NCBI GenBank assembly: GCA_034359265.1
Contig: CP136894.1
Coordinates: 32,642,501-32,706,500, forward strand
Direction of reading: 5' to 3'
DNA: 64,000 nt
From: Canna indica
Lineage: Eukaryota; Streptophyta; Magnoliopsida; Zingiberales; Cannaceae
Shown here: piece by piece, positions 1 to 11,372 of the stretch
Numbering within the stretch: position 1 is the first letter of the stretch
How the letters are laid out: every line of letters begins with the position of its first letter
Position numbers and translations under genes: made by a program
Notes under the pieces: model-generated
The model's database searches: none
What the model saw: the letters and a program-made list of their open reading frames with translations, nothing else
What the model was told of the DNA's origin: nothing

Positions 1-644
1 CAACTTTTTCAGCGAAAACTAGATTTTTCAAGCAAAGTATAGAAATAAGAATTTTTCAAAAATTATTTTTTTGTATTTTTTAATAAATCACTGAAATTTC
101 AAATTTCACGTTTTATAAAAAAATACTCATTTTTCATAATCATTTCTAAGTTTGATCAAACTTGTATATGACTAAGATATGATCATTCTAATCATCTATA
201 CAAAGTTTGAGTTACCAGAAATAGTCCCAAAGATAACTCAAATGACTTGGCACAATTTCGATTAATAATTAACATGGTATATCAAGAAATTGTCTACAAG
301 TCATTTTCCTAAATGCTCATGAATTTTCATATAGACACAATCAAGTACTTTATCATGAGCAAGGTGCAAGAGTTTCTACATGCTTTATAAGGTATCATAC
401 TACATGGTGCAAAGGTGAAACTACTACCTCATAGAATTTTCAAGTATTTAGCATGTGTTCTATAAAAACATTTGCATCCTAATCAATGCTCAACTTGCAA
501 GTAATTGAAACATAAAAGACACAATAGACATTTTCTTACTTAGCAAGTTCATAAATTAGATAGCCAAGGAAAACCAACTTTATTTCTTAAAAGTCAAATT
601 TTGCTGACTAGTGGGGATTCATTTTTCAAAATACAACCAAAATT
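1..644. other. AT-rich non-coding, probable copia internal remnant
   Basis: No coding frame is visible. The AT-rich text resembles in style 44112-45400, the non-coding interior of the L2 copia element (for example a 'GAAACTAGATTTTT'-like stretch in both). A copia gag/pol linker remnant on the minus strand follows at 1440-1545, so this may be the same decayed element, split by the LTR fragment at 645-1301. The link is inference. Confidence 0.3.
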
Positions 645-1301
645 AAAATCAAAATACCCCTCACCAACCTCTCTTAAAGTCTTCTAATGGTTATTAGTGC
701 ATTCCTAAGGGAGATTTAAGCCTTCAAAGATCGATTTGCGCTCGCTTGCTTCGCCAATAGCTTCATCTTCCTCAAGCGATCTTGTCTCAACTCCGGCAAT
801 AATTCGAGCTCACCATCTTGAAGAGTTGGAGACTCAAAAGGCTTTGGAAGGAGCTCACACTTGTGGTTTCATTTTTAGCTCATTCTTTGTTGTTTTTCGT
901 CATTTTAATTGTAGTTCTCATTGATAGCTTGCTAGGTGTGCTAGTGTAAACACTTAGGGTTTGCTTTGTAGAATTGTGTTTTGCCTAGGTGAATAGGTTC
1001 AAGGCCTCAAAGGGTTGAGAAGAAAGTCCTTGGTTGTATTCAAAGGGAAACACATAGTCTATAAAGTGTTGGCTAGAAATGCTTGGTGTGGAGCCAAAGT
1101 AGTGGAGTAGGGGGTTGGCCGAACCACTCTAATTATTTGTGTTTGCGTTGTGATGCCTATTTGATATTAATTACTATTCCTAATTGTCAAGCATCGTAAT
1201 TTGGTTGCATTAGAAATCGAACTTGAAAGAAATCGAATAGAAGTTAAAATTCACCTAATACTATTCAACCCCTCCATCTAGTGTGGGTATTTGATCAATA
1301 T
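645..1301 (+). repeat. L1-family copia LTR, 3' half only
   Basis: The text matches, on the plus strand, the last half of the LTRs at 27179-28449 and 33425-34716 (which lie on the minus strand). It begins at the 'CCCCTCACCAACCT' segment just after the TATA box of the full copies and ends in the L1 terminus (CTAGTGTGGG, then TATTTGATCAATA). The U3 part with the TATA box is missing, so this is a truncated copy. Small open frames inside it (736-924) are LTR sequence, not genes. Confidence 0.7.
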
Positions 1302-1439
1302 TGACTACTAAATAAAGCACATTCACAAGTCATCAAACTCCAATAGTAATGTAGGCAAGAATAGAGTTAGGAGTTGATATCGATCACATTTGTCACAAAG
1401 TTGCAATTTGAATTTATTCCTCTTTCTTTAATTCCCAAA

Positions 1440-1545
1440 CAACTTCAAGTCATCAATGTGTCTTCGGTTGAGTGTAGTGTCTCCCCCTACATTTAAGCAT
1501 GTAAACTTTGGTACCCAAATTTCTTTGGGTACCCAAATTGATTTT
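1440..1545 (-). pseudogene. copia gag/pol linker remnant
   Basis: The minus strand reads VPKEIWVPK followed by a glycine-rich stretch. This is the linker between the second gag zinc knuckle and protease seen in the SIRE-like elements of this window (the L1 copy has GPKKIWVPK near 31800; the L2 element has GPKAIWIPK near 45950). Only about 35 codons can be followed. It is too short for a firm family call but most resembles the L2-type element. Confidence 0.4.
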
Positions 1546-1749
1546 AGGTGCTTTTAGCATATGATGTAGACCTAGATAAGAGAAGGAATATGATATAGTA
1601 GGTGTATATGCCAAATATTCTTTGAGGAAGTGGTGTGACTCTAATGCATATCCACTCACCTGTTACTTTAGGTTAAAGAATGGATTCAGTCTCATTAAAG
1701 ACCATAGATGAGGACGTAGCGAGTCATGTCTCTATGAGAGTGTTAAAGA
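1546..1749. other. junction region of uncertain origin
   Basis: It starts with about 30 bases nearly identical to 8098-8128 of the Tekay-like LTR (TTTTAGGTGCTTTTAGCA), then diverges. A 14-base direct repeat (TTAAAGAATGGATT) occurs at about 1673 and 1743, directly before the gypsy reading frame. It is probably the scarred 5' edge of the truncated gypsy element. 1302-1439 likewise holds nothing recognisable. Confidence 0.3.
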
Positions 1750-2934
1750 ATGGATTATCCTATGAAAGTTCAGAATCAGTCTTTCCTTGCTGACTTGATA
1801 TTGGGCATGTATTGGTTGTCTAAACATCTAGTCATGGTTGATTGTCACCTTAAGAGAATTACTCTTAAAACTTCTATCAATGAAGAAGTGACTATTGTGG
1901 GTGAAAGACAAGATTATCTTCCCAACTTCAAATCAGCCACTACAGCACAAAGATTGATAAGAAAGGGTTGTGAAGCTTACTTAGCACATGTGATTGATAT
2001 TGAGAAGGTGGAGCCTAGCCTTCATGACATACCCACTGTATGTGATTTTTCCGATGTGTTTCCTGAAGAGTTACTGGGTTTACCACCGGAAAGAGACGTT
2101 GAACTTACCATTGGTGTCATGCCAGGTACAACACCAGTATCCATTGCTCCCTATAGAATGACCCCCACTGAATTGAAAGAGTTGAAAGCTCAGTTACAAG
2201 AGTTGCTTGATAAAGGTTTCATACGCCCTAGTGTGTCACCATGGGGCACTCCTGTGCTATTTGTGAAAAAGAAGGTTGGGTCTCTTAGGTTATGTGTGGA
2301 TTATAGACAATTAAATAAGGTGTCTGTGAAGAACAAGTATCCACTACCTAGAATAGATGACTTGTTTGATCAACTGAAAGGAGCATGTGTCTTTTCCAAG
2401 ATTGATCTTAGATCGGGTTATCATCAATTGAGAGTGAAGGAAGCCAATGTGCCTAAGACCTCTTTTTGAACTCGGTATGGACATTATGAGTTCTTGGTGA
2501 TGCCATTTGGATTAACTAATGCTCCAGCAGTATTTATGGACCTCATGAACTGTATCTTCCATCCATACTTAGATCGGTTTGTGGTGGTCTTCATCGATGA
2601 CATATTAGTGCATTCTAAGACTCGAGATGAACATAATGAACATCTCCGGGTTGTATTACAGACATTGAGAGAGAAGAAGTTCTATGCTATGTTAAATAAG
2701 TGTGGATTTTGGCTTGATGAAATTTCTTTTCTTGGTCATATAGTGTCAGGTAAGGGGATTAGGGTTGATCCAAAGAAAATTGAGGCTATTCTTGAGTGGA
2801 AACCACCTAAGAATGCTATAGAAATCAGAAGCTTCTTAGGGTGGGCTAGTTATTACTTGAGTGGAAACCACCTAAGGATTTTCATTGATTGCATTTCCAT
2901 TAACCAAGTTGCTACAAAAGAATGTCAAGTTTGA
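1750..2934 (+). pseudogene. gypsy protease tail and reverse transcriptase
   Basis: The first about 60 codons are the protease tail ([10 protein letters not shown], normally with D in place of Y). A linker leads to reverse transcriptase, with [44 protein letters not shown] and [13 protein letters not shown] stop at 2467-2469 falls just after VPKTSF, and the same frame resumes with [14 protein letters not shown] and the catalytic box VVFIDDIL (the FIDD variant of YxDD). Near codon 2856 a 21-base copy of upstream sequence replaces the expected R/F-rich text of the connection domain. RT would copy element RNA into DNA in virus-like particles; this copy is dead. Confidence 0.9.
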
Positions 2935-3384
2935 GTGGAGCGACAAGTGCCAAGCGATCTTTGAGAAGCTTAAGGCAATGCTCACTGAAGCACTCATTCT
3001 CACACAACCAGTATTGGGTAAAGACTTTGTGATTTATAGTGATGCCTCACATAATGGACTTGGGTGTGTACTTATGCAGGAGGGAAAGGTGGTTGCTTAT
3101 GCTTCTAGGCAATTGAAGCCTCATGAGAAGAACTACCCGACCCATGACTTGGAGTTAGCAGCCAAAGTTTTTGCTTTGAAAATATAGAGGCATTACCTGT
3201 ATAGAGAAAAGTGTTACATCTACACTGATCACAAAAGTCTCAAGTACTTGCCCACTCAAAAGGAGCTTAACTTGAGACAAAGAAGGTGGATGGAGTTGCT
3301 TAAGGATTATGATTGCACCATTGACTACCATCCAGAAAAGGCGAATGTGATTGTAGATGTACTTAGTAGAAATTCTCTGACAAT
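2885..3384 (+). pseudogene. gypsy RNase H
   Basis: After the filler insertion the frame reads [18 protein letters not shown] (RT/RNase H connection), then the RNase H core with [15 protein letters not shown] (catalytic D), [12 protein letters not shown] (catalytic E) and TDHKSLKYL (catalytic D). A TAG at 3185-3187 sits where this family has W before RHYLY, a TGG to TAG change. The domain continues to VLSRNS and is then thrown out of frame by one base before integrase. RNase H degrades the RNA strand during cDNA synthesis. Confidence 0.88.
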
Positions 3385-4263
3385 TTGAAGGTCATGAATG
3401 CTTGCATGACTCTAACAAGTGATAGAGTCATTGTAGCTGAATTGAGAGTTAAGCCAAGCTTACTTCAACAAGTTAAAGAAGCACAAAAGCAAGATGAGAA
3501 GTTGGCAACTGTCATTAGACAAGTCCAAGAGGGGAAGGAGAGTGAATTTGTGATCAAGGAAGATGGTCACTTATACTATCAGGGGAGGATATGTGTTCCC
3601 AATGATGAACTCAAGAAGGGCATCCTTAAGGAAGCACACAATAGTTCTTATGCTATACATCTAGGTAGCACCAAGATGTATCAAGATTTGAAGACTCGTT
3701 ATTGGTGGCCTTGTATGAAGAGGGACATTGCATATTATGTGACCAAGTGCTTGACATGTCAACAAATAAAAGCCGAGCATCAAGTTCCATCGGGTTTGTT
3801 GCAACCAATATCAATTCCTGAGTGGAAATGGGATCACATTACCATGGACTTTGTCATTGGCCTACCTCTCACAAAGAAGAGACATGATGCAATTTGGGTG
3901 ATAGTTGATAGATTGACCAAGTCAGCTCAATTCTTACCTATTAGAACCGACTACTCTCTTGAAAGATTGGCAAAACTGTATATCAATGAGATAGTTCGGT
4001 TACATGGAGTGCCCACATCTATCATATCTGATAGAGACCCAAGGTTCACCTCAAGGTTTTGGAAAAAACTACATGAAGCATTGGGTACCAAGTTGAACTT
4101 CAGCACGACTTTCCATCCACAAACGGATGGATAGTCAGAAAGAGTGATTCAGGTGATGGAAGATATGCTTAGAAGTTGTGTCATTGACTTTGAGGGGAAT
4201 TGGGACAAACACCTTCCATTGGTAGAATTTGCATATAACAACAACTATCAATCGAGTATCTAG
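3385..4263 (+). pseudogene. gypsy integrase core
   Basis: The frame carries the HHCC zinc finger (AHNSSYAIH, then CLTCQQ) and the DDE catalytic triad: D in [11 protein letters not shown] in IISDRDPRF and E in [16 protein letters not shown] at 4132-4134 replaces Q in HPQTDGQSER, and a second TAG at 4261-4263 precedes MAPYEAFYGRKC. The three catalytic acids are still present. Integrase inserts the cDNA into chromosomes. The alternative of an intact gene is excluded by the two in-frame stops. Confidence 0.9.
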
Positions 4264-4929
4264 ATGGCACCTTACGAGGCTTTCTATGGAAGGAAGTGCA
4301 GGACACCTTTATATTGGACTGAGCTAAGTGAAAACAAGATAGTGGGGCCAGAATTGATAAGACAAACTGAGGAGAAAGTAAAGATCATCAAAAACAGAGT
4401 GAAAGCTGCCTCAGATAGACAAAAATCCTACGCAGACTTGAAAAGGAAGGACATAGAGTATGAGATTGGAGGTAAAGTCTTCCTCAAAGTGTCACCATGG
4501 AAAAAGGTGCTTAGATTTGGGAAGAAAAGTAAGCTAAGCCCTATGTTTATCGGTCCATACAAGGTCGTTGAACGTGTGGGTCCAGTAGCCTATATGTTAG
4601 CTTTAACACCTGAGCTGGATAAGATCCATAATGTGTTCCACGTATCGATGCTGAGAAGGTACAGATCAGATCCTTCACATGTTATATCAGCGGAGATAAT
4701 TGATATACAACTTGATTTGACATATGAGGAGGAACCAATGAAGATTTTGAAACGAGAAATCAAGGAATTGAGCAACAAAAGAATTCCACTAGTCAAAGTA
4801 CTTTGGAGAAATCACAACACTGAGGAAGCCACATGGGAAAGTGAAGAGATCATGAGACAACAACATCCACAATTGTTTGAATCAGGTAAATTTCGAGGGC
4901 GAAATTTCTTAAGAGGGGAAGAAATGTAA
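4264..4929 (+). pseudogene. gypsy integrase C-terminus with chromodomain
   Basis: Open for 221 codons. It starts with MAPYEAFYGRKCRTPLYW and has the GPY/F region (FIGPYKVVERVGPVAYML, then NVFHVSMLRRY). It ends in a chromodomain-like segment, roughly residues 155-210, with VKVLWRNHNTEEATWE. In chromoviruses this domain is thought to steer integration towards particular chromatin. The stop lies only a few bases before the LTR, inside the polypurine tract, as is usual for this lineage. It reads as a separate ORF only because of the upstream stops. Confidence 0.9.
4911..4924 (+). other. polypurine tract of Tekay-like element
   Basis: AAGAGGGGAAGAAA lies directly before the LTR start TGTAATGCC. 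In LTR elements this purine run primes second-strand synthesis, and its position fixes the 3' LTR boundary at 4925. Confidence 0.85.
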
Positions 4930-5018
4930 TGCCTCGAAAATGCCAATTTGTGAATAGTAACCTAATCTATTACTCACCCTAATCTATTACCAAGAGTTTC
5001 CTAGTCATAAACAACATC

Positions 5019-5220
5019 CCGGATGGAATATTGTGACATCCCGGGATACCCTGGATAGGATGTTATGACAATCCGGAATACACCGGATGGAATGTTGTAA
5101 CATTTCGGAACATCCCGGGATACCCCGAATGGGATGTTGTGACATTTCGGATTACCCTGGGTGGGATGTTGTAACATTCCGGAATGGCTCGGATGGGATG
5201 TCGTAACATTCCGGAATATC
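5019..5220 (+). repeat. 32-bp tandem repeat, 6 units, inside LTR
   Basis: Units start near 5019, 5051, 5083, 5125, 5157 and 5189, so the spacing is 32 bases with one 42-base unit. The core is GGATGGGATGTTGTAACATT followed by CCGGAATACC. Related CCGGAA/CCCGG text continues in degenerate form to about 5390. A 108-codon minus-strand frame (5001-5327) is a by-product of the repeat. Confidence 0.8.
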
Positions 5221-7095
5221 CTGGAACAACCCGGAATAGCCCGGAACATCCCGGGTGGAACGTCCCGAAATAGCCCGTAGAGTACCAGTCTACATATCAA
5301 ACTGGCCAAAATATCCCGGAACATCATATCCCAGAATATCCTAGAGTATCCCAGAACGTCTCGAAATATCCTGGATCATCTCGTATGATGCCCCGAAAAC
5401 TTCAATTTCTAAATAGTACTATCCGAGACTCGAGGATTAAAACGGAGATGGAAATGAGTGTATTCTTTTGGTGGGAATAACCATAGCCATTGGATCTTGA
5501 GATCTAATCCTAGCCATCCAAAAGAGTTATAAGGATAGGGATGCTTCTAGAGAAAGCTATCACCTTCTTTTTCTTCTTCTTTCTCTTCCCACAACCGTAT
5601 CATCCTCATCTCCCTCTCCACTACAATTCATTTTCTTCCATCCCACCAAATCTCCACGAAATCACCAAAGATTCCACCAATTACACATACAAACCTCCAT
5701 TTGAACTATCAAGAAACAAGATCCAAGCATTTAATTTAAGAGAAGTTGGGGATTTATGGGATGAATAGGGTCACCATCAATAAGTGAGGTAAGTGATTTA
5801 GATTCACCCATCAATCTTCATCTTAGGATTAGAAAAGCATCATCCATGCATTAGTTTAAGTTTTTATTGAGAGTATGTGTTGGTTCTTGAAGGTAAAGAG
5901 AAGGAGGAATAGATAAAGAGTAAGGGGAAAGAGAAAGAAGTAGTTTAAAGTGTATTTTGGAAGCTTGATAAATCATTTTTAGCATCAAGAGGTTTGTGCT
6001 CATGCAAATTTTAAATTTCCCCTAATTTTCTTGAATATGCCTAATCTAGGGTTTTTGTTGTGTGATAGCTTTTGTAAAATTGAATGGAAATACCTAATGT
6101 GTGAAATAATGATAATTAGTATGTGTAAATGCATGAAAAATCAATTGCTTGTATGAAATGTTGTGGAAACCAAAACATAGAGATTATGAACCTACTGTAG
6201 ACAGCTTGCACAGTAGATACATTTAGGGCTGTAACTTATATTCTAGAACTCCAATTGATTTAAATCTTGTGCCAAATGAAAGATAAGAGACAAACCTAGA
6301 ATTTTTTGAACAAAGTCTACCCAAAACATGAGTGTAAGTAGATCTAAAATTGGATAGAAGTCAGAGTATAAATTCTGAAAACTATCAGCCCTATTGTGGA
6401 CCAGTACGGAATTAAATGGCTATAACTCAGTCTATAAAGCTCCAAATTGAGTGATTCTTGCACCCATGGAAAGTTAAGATCCAGTGGCACAACTTTCATG
6501 AAGACCAAGATGATAAATTCTGATTGCATCCTATGGAAAGTTGACTCCAAGTTACTCCAGAAACTCTACCCTGCTAACTGAGAACTGAAATTTGAGTTTT
6601 GGACAGCTGAAATCAAACGGCGATAACTTTTGATGCAAAAATCCAAATTAAGTGATTCAAAGTTATTTTTAATCCTAAGACATAGATCTACACGTCTCGT
6701 GAAGAAGGCAATGCTTAATTCATGTATTTATTAAGTCAGAATGCAATATCTAATAGACACATCAAATATGTTTTTGTGTGAAATTTATAATGCTTATCGC
6801 TACGTAGATTCTTGTATGTGTGTATATGATATAATGCATGGAAAATGGAATTATATGTATGTGGAATTTATTATGCATTATGTATAATGCAAGTGATGAA
6901 GCGATCATGAAATTATATGTATGTTGATGTTATTACGCATTGTGTATAATGCACGTGAAAGTGATCATGATGAATGACATTGAAATTAATTATGTGTAAA
7001 TAAGTATTGCCCCTAGTAAACCGGATGGGAATCAGAGGTTGAGGATATATTGGCATGCCAAGGGGAAATTCTAGTAGTACTGCACCGTTCATTTG

Positions 7096-7275
7096 ATCAG
7101 GACCACTAGAGGCACTGAGTGTTCGGTCCTTGTTCACTTGATATGGGCCATTAGAGGCACCGAGTGTCCAACCCCTATTTATTTTATCTGGATCATTAGA
7201 GGTACCGAGTGTCCAATCCCATGATTTGATCTATCTGGACCATTAGAGACACTGACTGTCTGGTCCCATGATTTG
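7096..7275 (+). repeat. about 45-bp tandem repeat, 4 units, inside LTR
   Basis: Four degenerate units begin near 7096, 7140, 7187 and 7232, each with GACCATTAGAGGCAC or a close variant followed by GAGTGTCC. A comparable short tandem cluster lies at 34868-35065 in the other gypsy LTR, with unrelated unit sequence. Confidence 0.65.
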
Positions 7276-8172
7276 ATCTACTAGGCATTTTATTCCACCG
7301 TTCAGGCACTAGGTGCCACTGTCCCGTTATTCGATTTATTGATTCCGCCATAGCTTACTTTGGGAAATTGAAAGAATACATTTGAAATGAAATCACATCA
7401 TAAACCGATTAAGAAAATAGAGATTTGGACAGGTAAATTAATGAAAATGTATTATGATATGTAATTAGTTTATTAGAGATTACATGCATGTTTGCCATGA
7501 GTTGATGTATTGTTACAAAATATTTGTTTCAACCTTTTTAATTCATCGTCATTATATTTACACATTTTTTTATATATATTATAATAACAAATGTGATAGT
7601 TGGAAACAAATTAATACTTGTATGAGCACCACTAAGCTTCCATGCTTAGCGCATTGGTTTTTCCACAAGTAGGTAGATAGCTTTGACGGACAGGTGGACC
7701 TTGGGGATCTGCTGAAAAGTTGGAGTCACTTCACAGACATTGTGATAGATGCTTCAAGATCTTTTGGTTGTAGTAGTTTTGAATCTTGAGCATTTTGGCA
7801 TGTACACCTTAGCTAGAAAGTGATGTTAAATGTTGACTTGTATATGTAAGTTGTGCTTAAGATTTATTTTTGTATATGGAGCATTGTCTAATGATGTGTG
7901 TATTATTAAGTGTGAGATGATTATGTGAATTAATAATATGCACCTTAGTTTCTAGAGAGTATTAGATGTGTAAACCTATTTTGTGTTAACATGATGTGAT
8001 AAAGATTTTAGGGGAAACTCTTGTAGTTTCTTTTATTGGAATAGAATATGCAAGCTAGAGATTGGGATAATTCATGAAAGGAAATTCAATGGGATAGGTT
8101 TTAGGTGCTTTTAGCACAAGATGTAGCGTCTCCTGACTCGGTTAAATGGTTAACCGGGTTAGGGGTGTTATA

Positions 8173-9267
8173 GTGAGGTTCAATCTATATGGATCGAATG
8201 CCCTTCGGTGATTAGTTACCTTGCAACTAAGTACCTCAGTTACAATGTCCTGAATACGGCTAGGGTACGAAAAAAATTTCAAACCCTAATATCGATTCAT
8301 ATGTATTTTGCCTTCCAAGTCATCGTCTCAATAATGACATGTTAGAAAACCTTTTTCCAATATTCACATAGGACATTATCTCCTCTTACTAGGAGTAATT
8401 GATTCCATATTGGTTGCTCACATACCTCCATGGGTGCGTTCCCATGCCCAGAGGTATCCGACACATGACACTGAAGGCCACGTAAGGATTAGTCCAGAGC
8501 AATGGGTCGACACTCACAAGGTAACCATGACAACCTCAAGTCCAAGGACCGCTTGCACCTACTATCACCTGAGGAGCATCCTATCGACAATCATGTAAGG
8601 ATTCTATGTTGTGTTCCTCAAGTAGGTCTGTTCAGTGAATTCATTCCCTAATGAGCACATGCACTTGTACATTAAATGACGACTCATAGGTAATTGTGAG
8701 ATCAGCTACCCCTTATCGTATAAGGCATGTACCAAGTGCATCAGTCTATCCAGAATCACCAATCCCCTGTGATCCTATGACTCACAAGGTAACCATGACA
8801 ACCTCCCAAGGATTGCTTGCACCTACTATCACCTGAGGAACATCCTATCGACACTCATGTAAGGATTCCATTATGTGTTCCTTGTGTAGGTCCATTAAGT
8901 GAACTCATTCCCTAATGAGCACTTCCACTTGTACATTAAATGAAAGCTCATAGGTAATTATGAGATCAGCTACTCCTTATCGTATAAGGCATGTACCAAG
9001 TGTACCAGTCTATCTGGAATCACCAATGCCTTAATTGGTGATCCTACGACTGGGAACATTTAGAATAGGGGCATCCGAGTTCCAAGTCTCACTAGCATGA
9101 TCTCATCATAGCCTTGGAATCAATTCAGGTCCATGGGTTCATCATAATCTAATATATATAAAATTTTGATGCAGCATAAGATGAAAATTTGCATCATATT
9201 ATTCATTAACCAAAAATAGTTCCCCTTACATCAACATCTGATTGGCTCAAGGGCACTATTTCTTTCA
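8173..9267 (-). repeat. family C copia LTR, 3' LTR, truncated
   Basis: On the minus strand it starts TGAAAGAAATAGTGCCC at 9267 and follows the family C LTR also seen at 39211-41594 and 41595-48.9 kb. It stops at 8173 inside the LTR, so the distal LTR half is missing. A PPT and copia RNase H lie on its right, which identifies it as the 3' LTR of a minus-strand element. Confidence 0.8.
8515..9050 (-). repeat. 268-bp tandem duplication inside the LTR
   Basis: The segment beginning CACAAGGTAACCATGACAAC occurs at 8515 and again at 8783 and is followed each time by the same about 265 bases (allowing point changes and small indels). The LTR copy at 39211-41594 has the segment once, so the duplication is specific to this copy. 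Confidence 0.8.
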
Positions 9268-9278
9268 ATCTCCCACTT
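9268..9278 (-). other. polypurine tract of family C copia
   Basis: On the minus strand AAGTGGGAGAT precedes the LTR start TGAAAG. It sets the internal/3' LTR boundary and confirms the minus orientation. Confidence 0.75.
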
Positions 9279-9423
9279 GCACTTCTAGCCAATCATTGCG
9301 GTAATTAATACCCATACAACTAAAGTGGCGATCAAACTAATGTTGTGGTAATGGCTTTGTGAATGGATATGCTATATTGTGTTTCGTGTCGACACGTTCG
9401 ACATTTATATCACCACGTCCAAC

Positions 9424-10082
9424 GATCTCTCAAATCAGGTGATACCGCTTTAGGATGTGTCTTGATTTGTGGTGGGATTTAGGTTCATTTGCTTGAGCAA
9501 CAACCCCAGTGTTATCACAATAAATAGGGACTGCACCGACAATCATAGGAACAACACCCAGCTGAGAGATGAACTTCTTTATCCACACTCCTTCCTTGGC
9601 AGCTTCGCTTGCAGTGATGTACTCAGCTTCAGTCACTGAGTCGGCCACAGTACCTTGCTTAGAACTTTTCCAACATACTGCACTACCATTCAGAGTAAAT
9701 ACATACCCAAAAATAGATTTACTATAATCCGGGTCCGATTGGAAGCTAGAATCTTTGTAGCCCTCCAGTTTAAAATCTGATCCCACCATAAATCAGGAGA
9801 ACATCTTTAGTCCTTCTTAAGTACTTAAGAATGTTCTTTACAACTTTCCAATGTTCCTCTCTAGGATCCGCTTGAAATCTGCTAGTTATCCCTAGGGTAT
9901 AAGCGACATCAGGCCGAGTAGAAAGCATTGCATACATGATGGATCCTACTATCGAAGCATAAGGGATCTCGCTCATCCTTTTTCTCTCCTCAGGTGTCTT
10001 AAGAGACATCTTCTTCGAAAGAGTGATGCCATGACTCATAAGCAAGTAACCTCTTTTACTTCCTTCCATGCTAAACATTTTA
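9424..10082 (-). pseudogene. copia reverse transcriptase tail and RNase H (family C)
   Basis: The right half of the segment reads KMSLKTPEERKRM and IPYASIVGSIMYAM, the conserved RT/RNase H connection of Ty1/copia, then RPDVAYTLG and NILKYLRRT. After a frame change near 9775 the left half holds RNase H: KLEGYKDSSF (D conserved), KSIFGYVF, AVCWKSSKQGTVADSVTEAEY, IYCDNTGVVAQA and KSRHILKRYHLI. About 220 codons survive. The rest of pol is cut off at 10082, where an L3 LTR fragment begins. The pol side is joined to a family C 3' LTR, so this is the only family C RT/RNase H text in the window. Confidence 0.88.
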
Positions 10083-11012
10083 AAGGAATTTTTAAGGAAC
10101 AAATTAAAATAAGGAATTATTCCTTAGGTAAAAACAAATTAAAGGCATATTTTTAATGAATTTTTGGAAATCGTTAACCTAAAAAAATAAGACTTCAAAG
10201 GCTAGAAACCTCCAAACTATCTAGAATTCCCAGAATACCCCCAACAAGTTTTTTAAAAACTGCCCAGAATTCATAAAATGCCCCCAAACAACTCTTTTTC
10301 AAATTTTATAAGGTTTAAATGACTCTTTGCTTCCATACCCCAATACCAACTCTATAAATACACTCAAAACTTCCTTCCTAATTAAGGCTCCCAACTAATC
10401 CATTGAGCTATCTAATATTCTCTTGAGCCTTAAAGAGTGATTCTAAAGTGCAAATCCTAGTTTTCATCTCTCATTGTCTTCATTCACTCTGAAGCCCTCA
10501 AACTTGGTGTGGACATCATCCTAAGGCTTGGAGTTCTAGGAGACATGAAGGAGAAGCTTCACTAAGTGTTTGTGATTTACTTAAGCTTTTCTCATTGCAT
10601 TTTCTACTTGTTATTTTGTTGTTTTCATTTCAACTCAAAATCGTTTGTAGCAAGGTGTGTCACACACACCTTGGATTTGACTTGCGTGTAACTTTTAGAG
10701 TTCCTTAGGTTTGAGGTAGAGGCACTCTTATTGTGGAGAGATAAGCCCTAGGTTGACCCTCATTTGTAGGAAGAGAAAAGTTAATACAAGTAGTTGTGAA
10801 ATCCTTGGTGGTGAACCAAGGTAGTGGAGTAGGGAATACCCAAACCACTCTAATTGCTAAGAACATCACTTGTTCTCATTCTCATTATCAAGCATAATAT
10901 CAAACATTCATCATAAGTTAGAAACCTAGAGTGGAACTTGAATTAGTTGTCATCAAATTAGAATTGAAGTCAATCGCCTTAGACTCACACTATTCACCCC
11001 CATCAAGTTGTC
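10083..11012 (+). repeat. L3-family LTR fragment
   Basis: It is similar, in opposite orientation, to the solo LTR at 13402-14659: shared text includes TTCCTTAGGTAAAAA, GAAACCTCCAAA, CCCAGAATACCCCCA and the terminal block CACTATTCACCCCCA. A TATAAATA box lies at 10353-10360. The first about 350 bases of the LTR are missing and the left edge abuts copia RT text. The right end merges near 11012 with Tat-type gypsy protease sequence, so no target duplication can be read. Confidence 0.75.
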
Positions 11013-11019
11013 ATCAAGT

Positions 11020-11372
11020 TAGTCACCAACGTCCCTAGCCCGTACCATATGATCTTCGAACGACCATCCTTAAACAATTGAGGAGCTGTCGTATCCACTT
11101 CCCACTTGGCGTTGAAGTTTCCCATCTCGGAAATAGAGGTAGGCATGGTAAACGCCGATCAAAAAGAGGCCCGATGGTGCTATAAAGAATGCCTCAAGCG
11201 AAAGGTGACCAAATCAAAGAAACAGTCTAGTGGCCCGCAAACGCTCTTCGCGTTCAAAGGACCGAAGATGGGACATGCGAAAGCAACCCTGACTCAACCC
11301 TTGAAAGAACTCAAGTCATCATCAAAAAGCACTAATAAAGTTCATAACCGAGCACTTCTCCTGTACGCATAA
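11020..11372 (+). pseudogene. Tat-lineage gypsy aspartic protease tail
   Basis: Reading through, the frame gives SPYHMIFERPSLNN, then GAVVSTSHLALKFPISE and DQKEARWCYKECLK. This is the segment that follows the protease active site in Tat/Athila-branch elements (family pattern: PYxxIxGRPxLN, then STxHxxxKFP, then GDQxxARxCY). A stop replaces one residue after PSLNN. Downstream the frame runs to a stop at 11370 without RT motifs, so RT, RNase H and integrase have been deleted. The active-site part is also missing. The features that follow (tandem array, antisense ORF, PPT, LTR) match the usual 3' half of a Tat element. Confidence 0.75.

Larger units (their letters stand above)
1750..8172 (+). 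mobile_element. Ty3/gypsy, Tekay/Del-like, 5'-truncated
   Basis: Order on the plus strand: end of aspartic protease, reverse transcriptase, RNase H, integrase, chromodomain, polypurine tract, 3' LTR. That is the Ty3/gypsy order, and a C-terminal chromodomain marks the chromovirus branch; the motif style and very long LTR fit Tekay/Del. The 5' LTR, PBS, gag and most of protease are absent. The pol frame is broken by stops at 2467, 3185, 4132 and 4261, a frameshift near 3375 and a filler insertion near 2856, so the copy cannot make a polyprotein. Confidence 0.9.
4925..8172 (+). repeat. 3' LTR of Tekay-like element, 3.25 kb
   Basis: It starts TGTAATGCC after the PPT and runs to GGGGTGTTATA at 8172, where sequence of another family (family C LTR) begins. 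The end is TA rather than CA, consistent with decay. The length is high but within the range known for Tekay/Del. It contains two internal tandem arrays (5019-5220 and 7096-7275). No second LTR copy is in the window, so the right boundary rests on the sequence switch alone. The small frames inside it (5541-5768, 6344-6550, 6913-7137) are not supported as genes. Confidence 0.7.

Noticed and set aside
5001..5327. 108-codon minus-strand frame
   Set aside because: It is generated by the 32-bp tandem repeat and has no protein family features.
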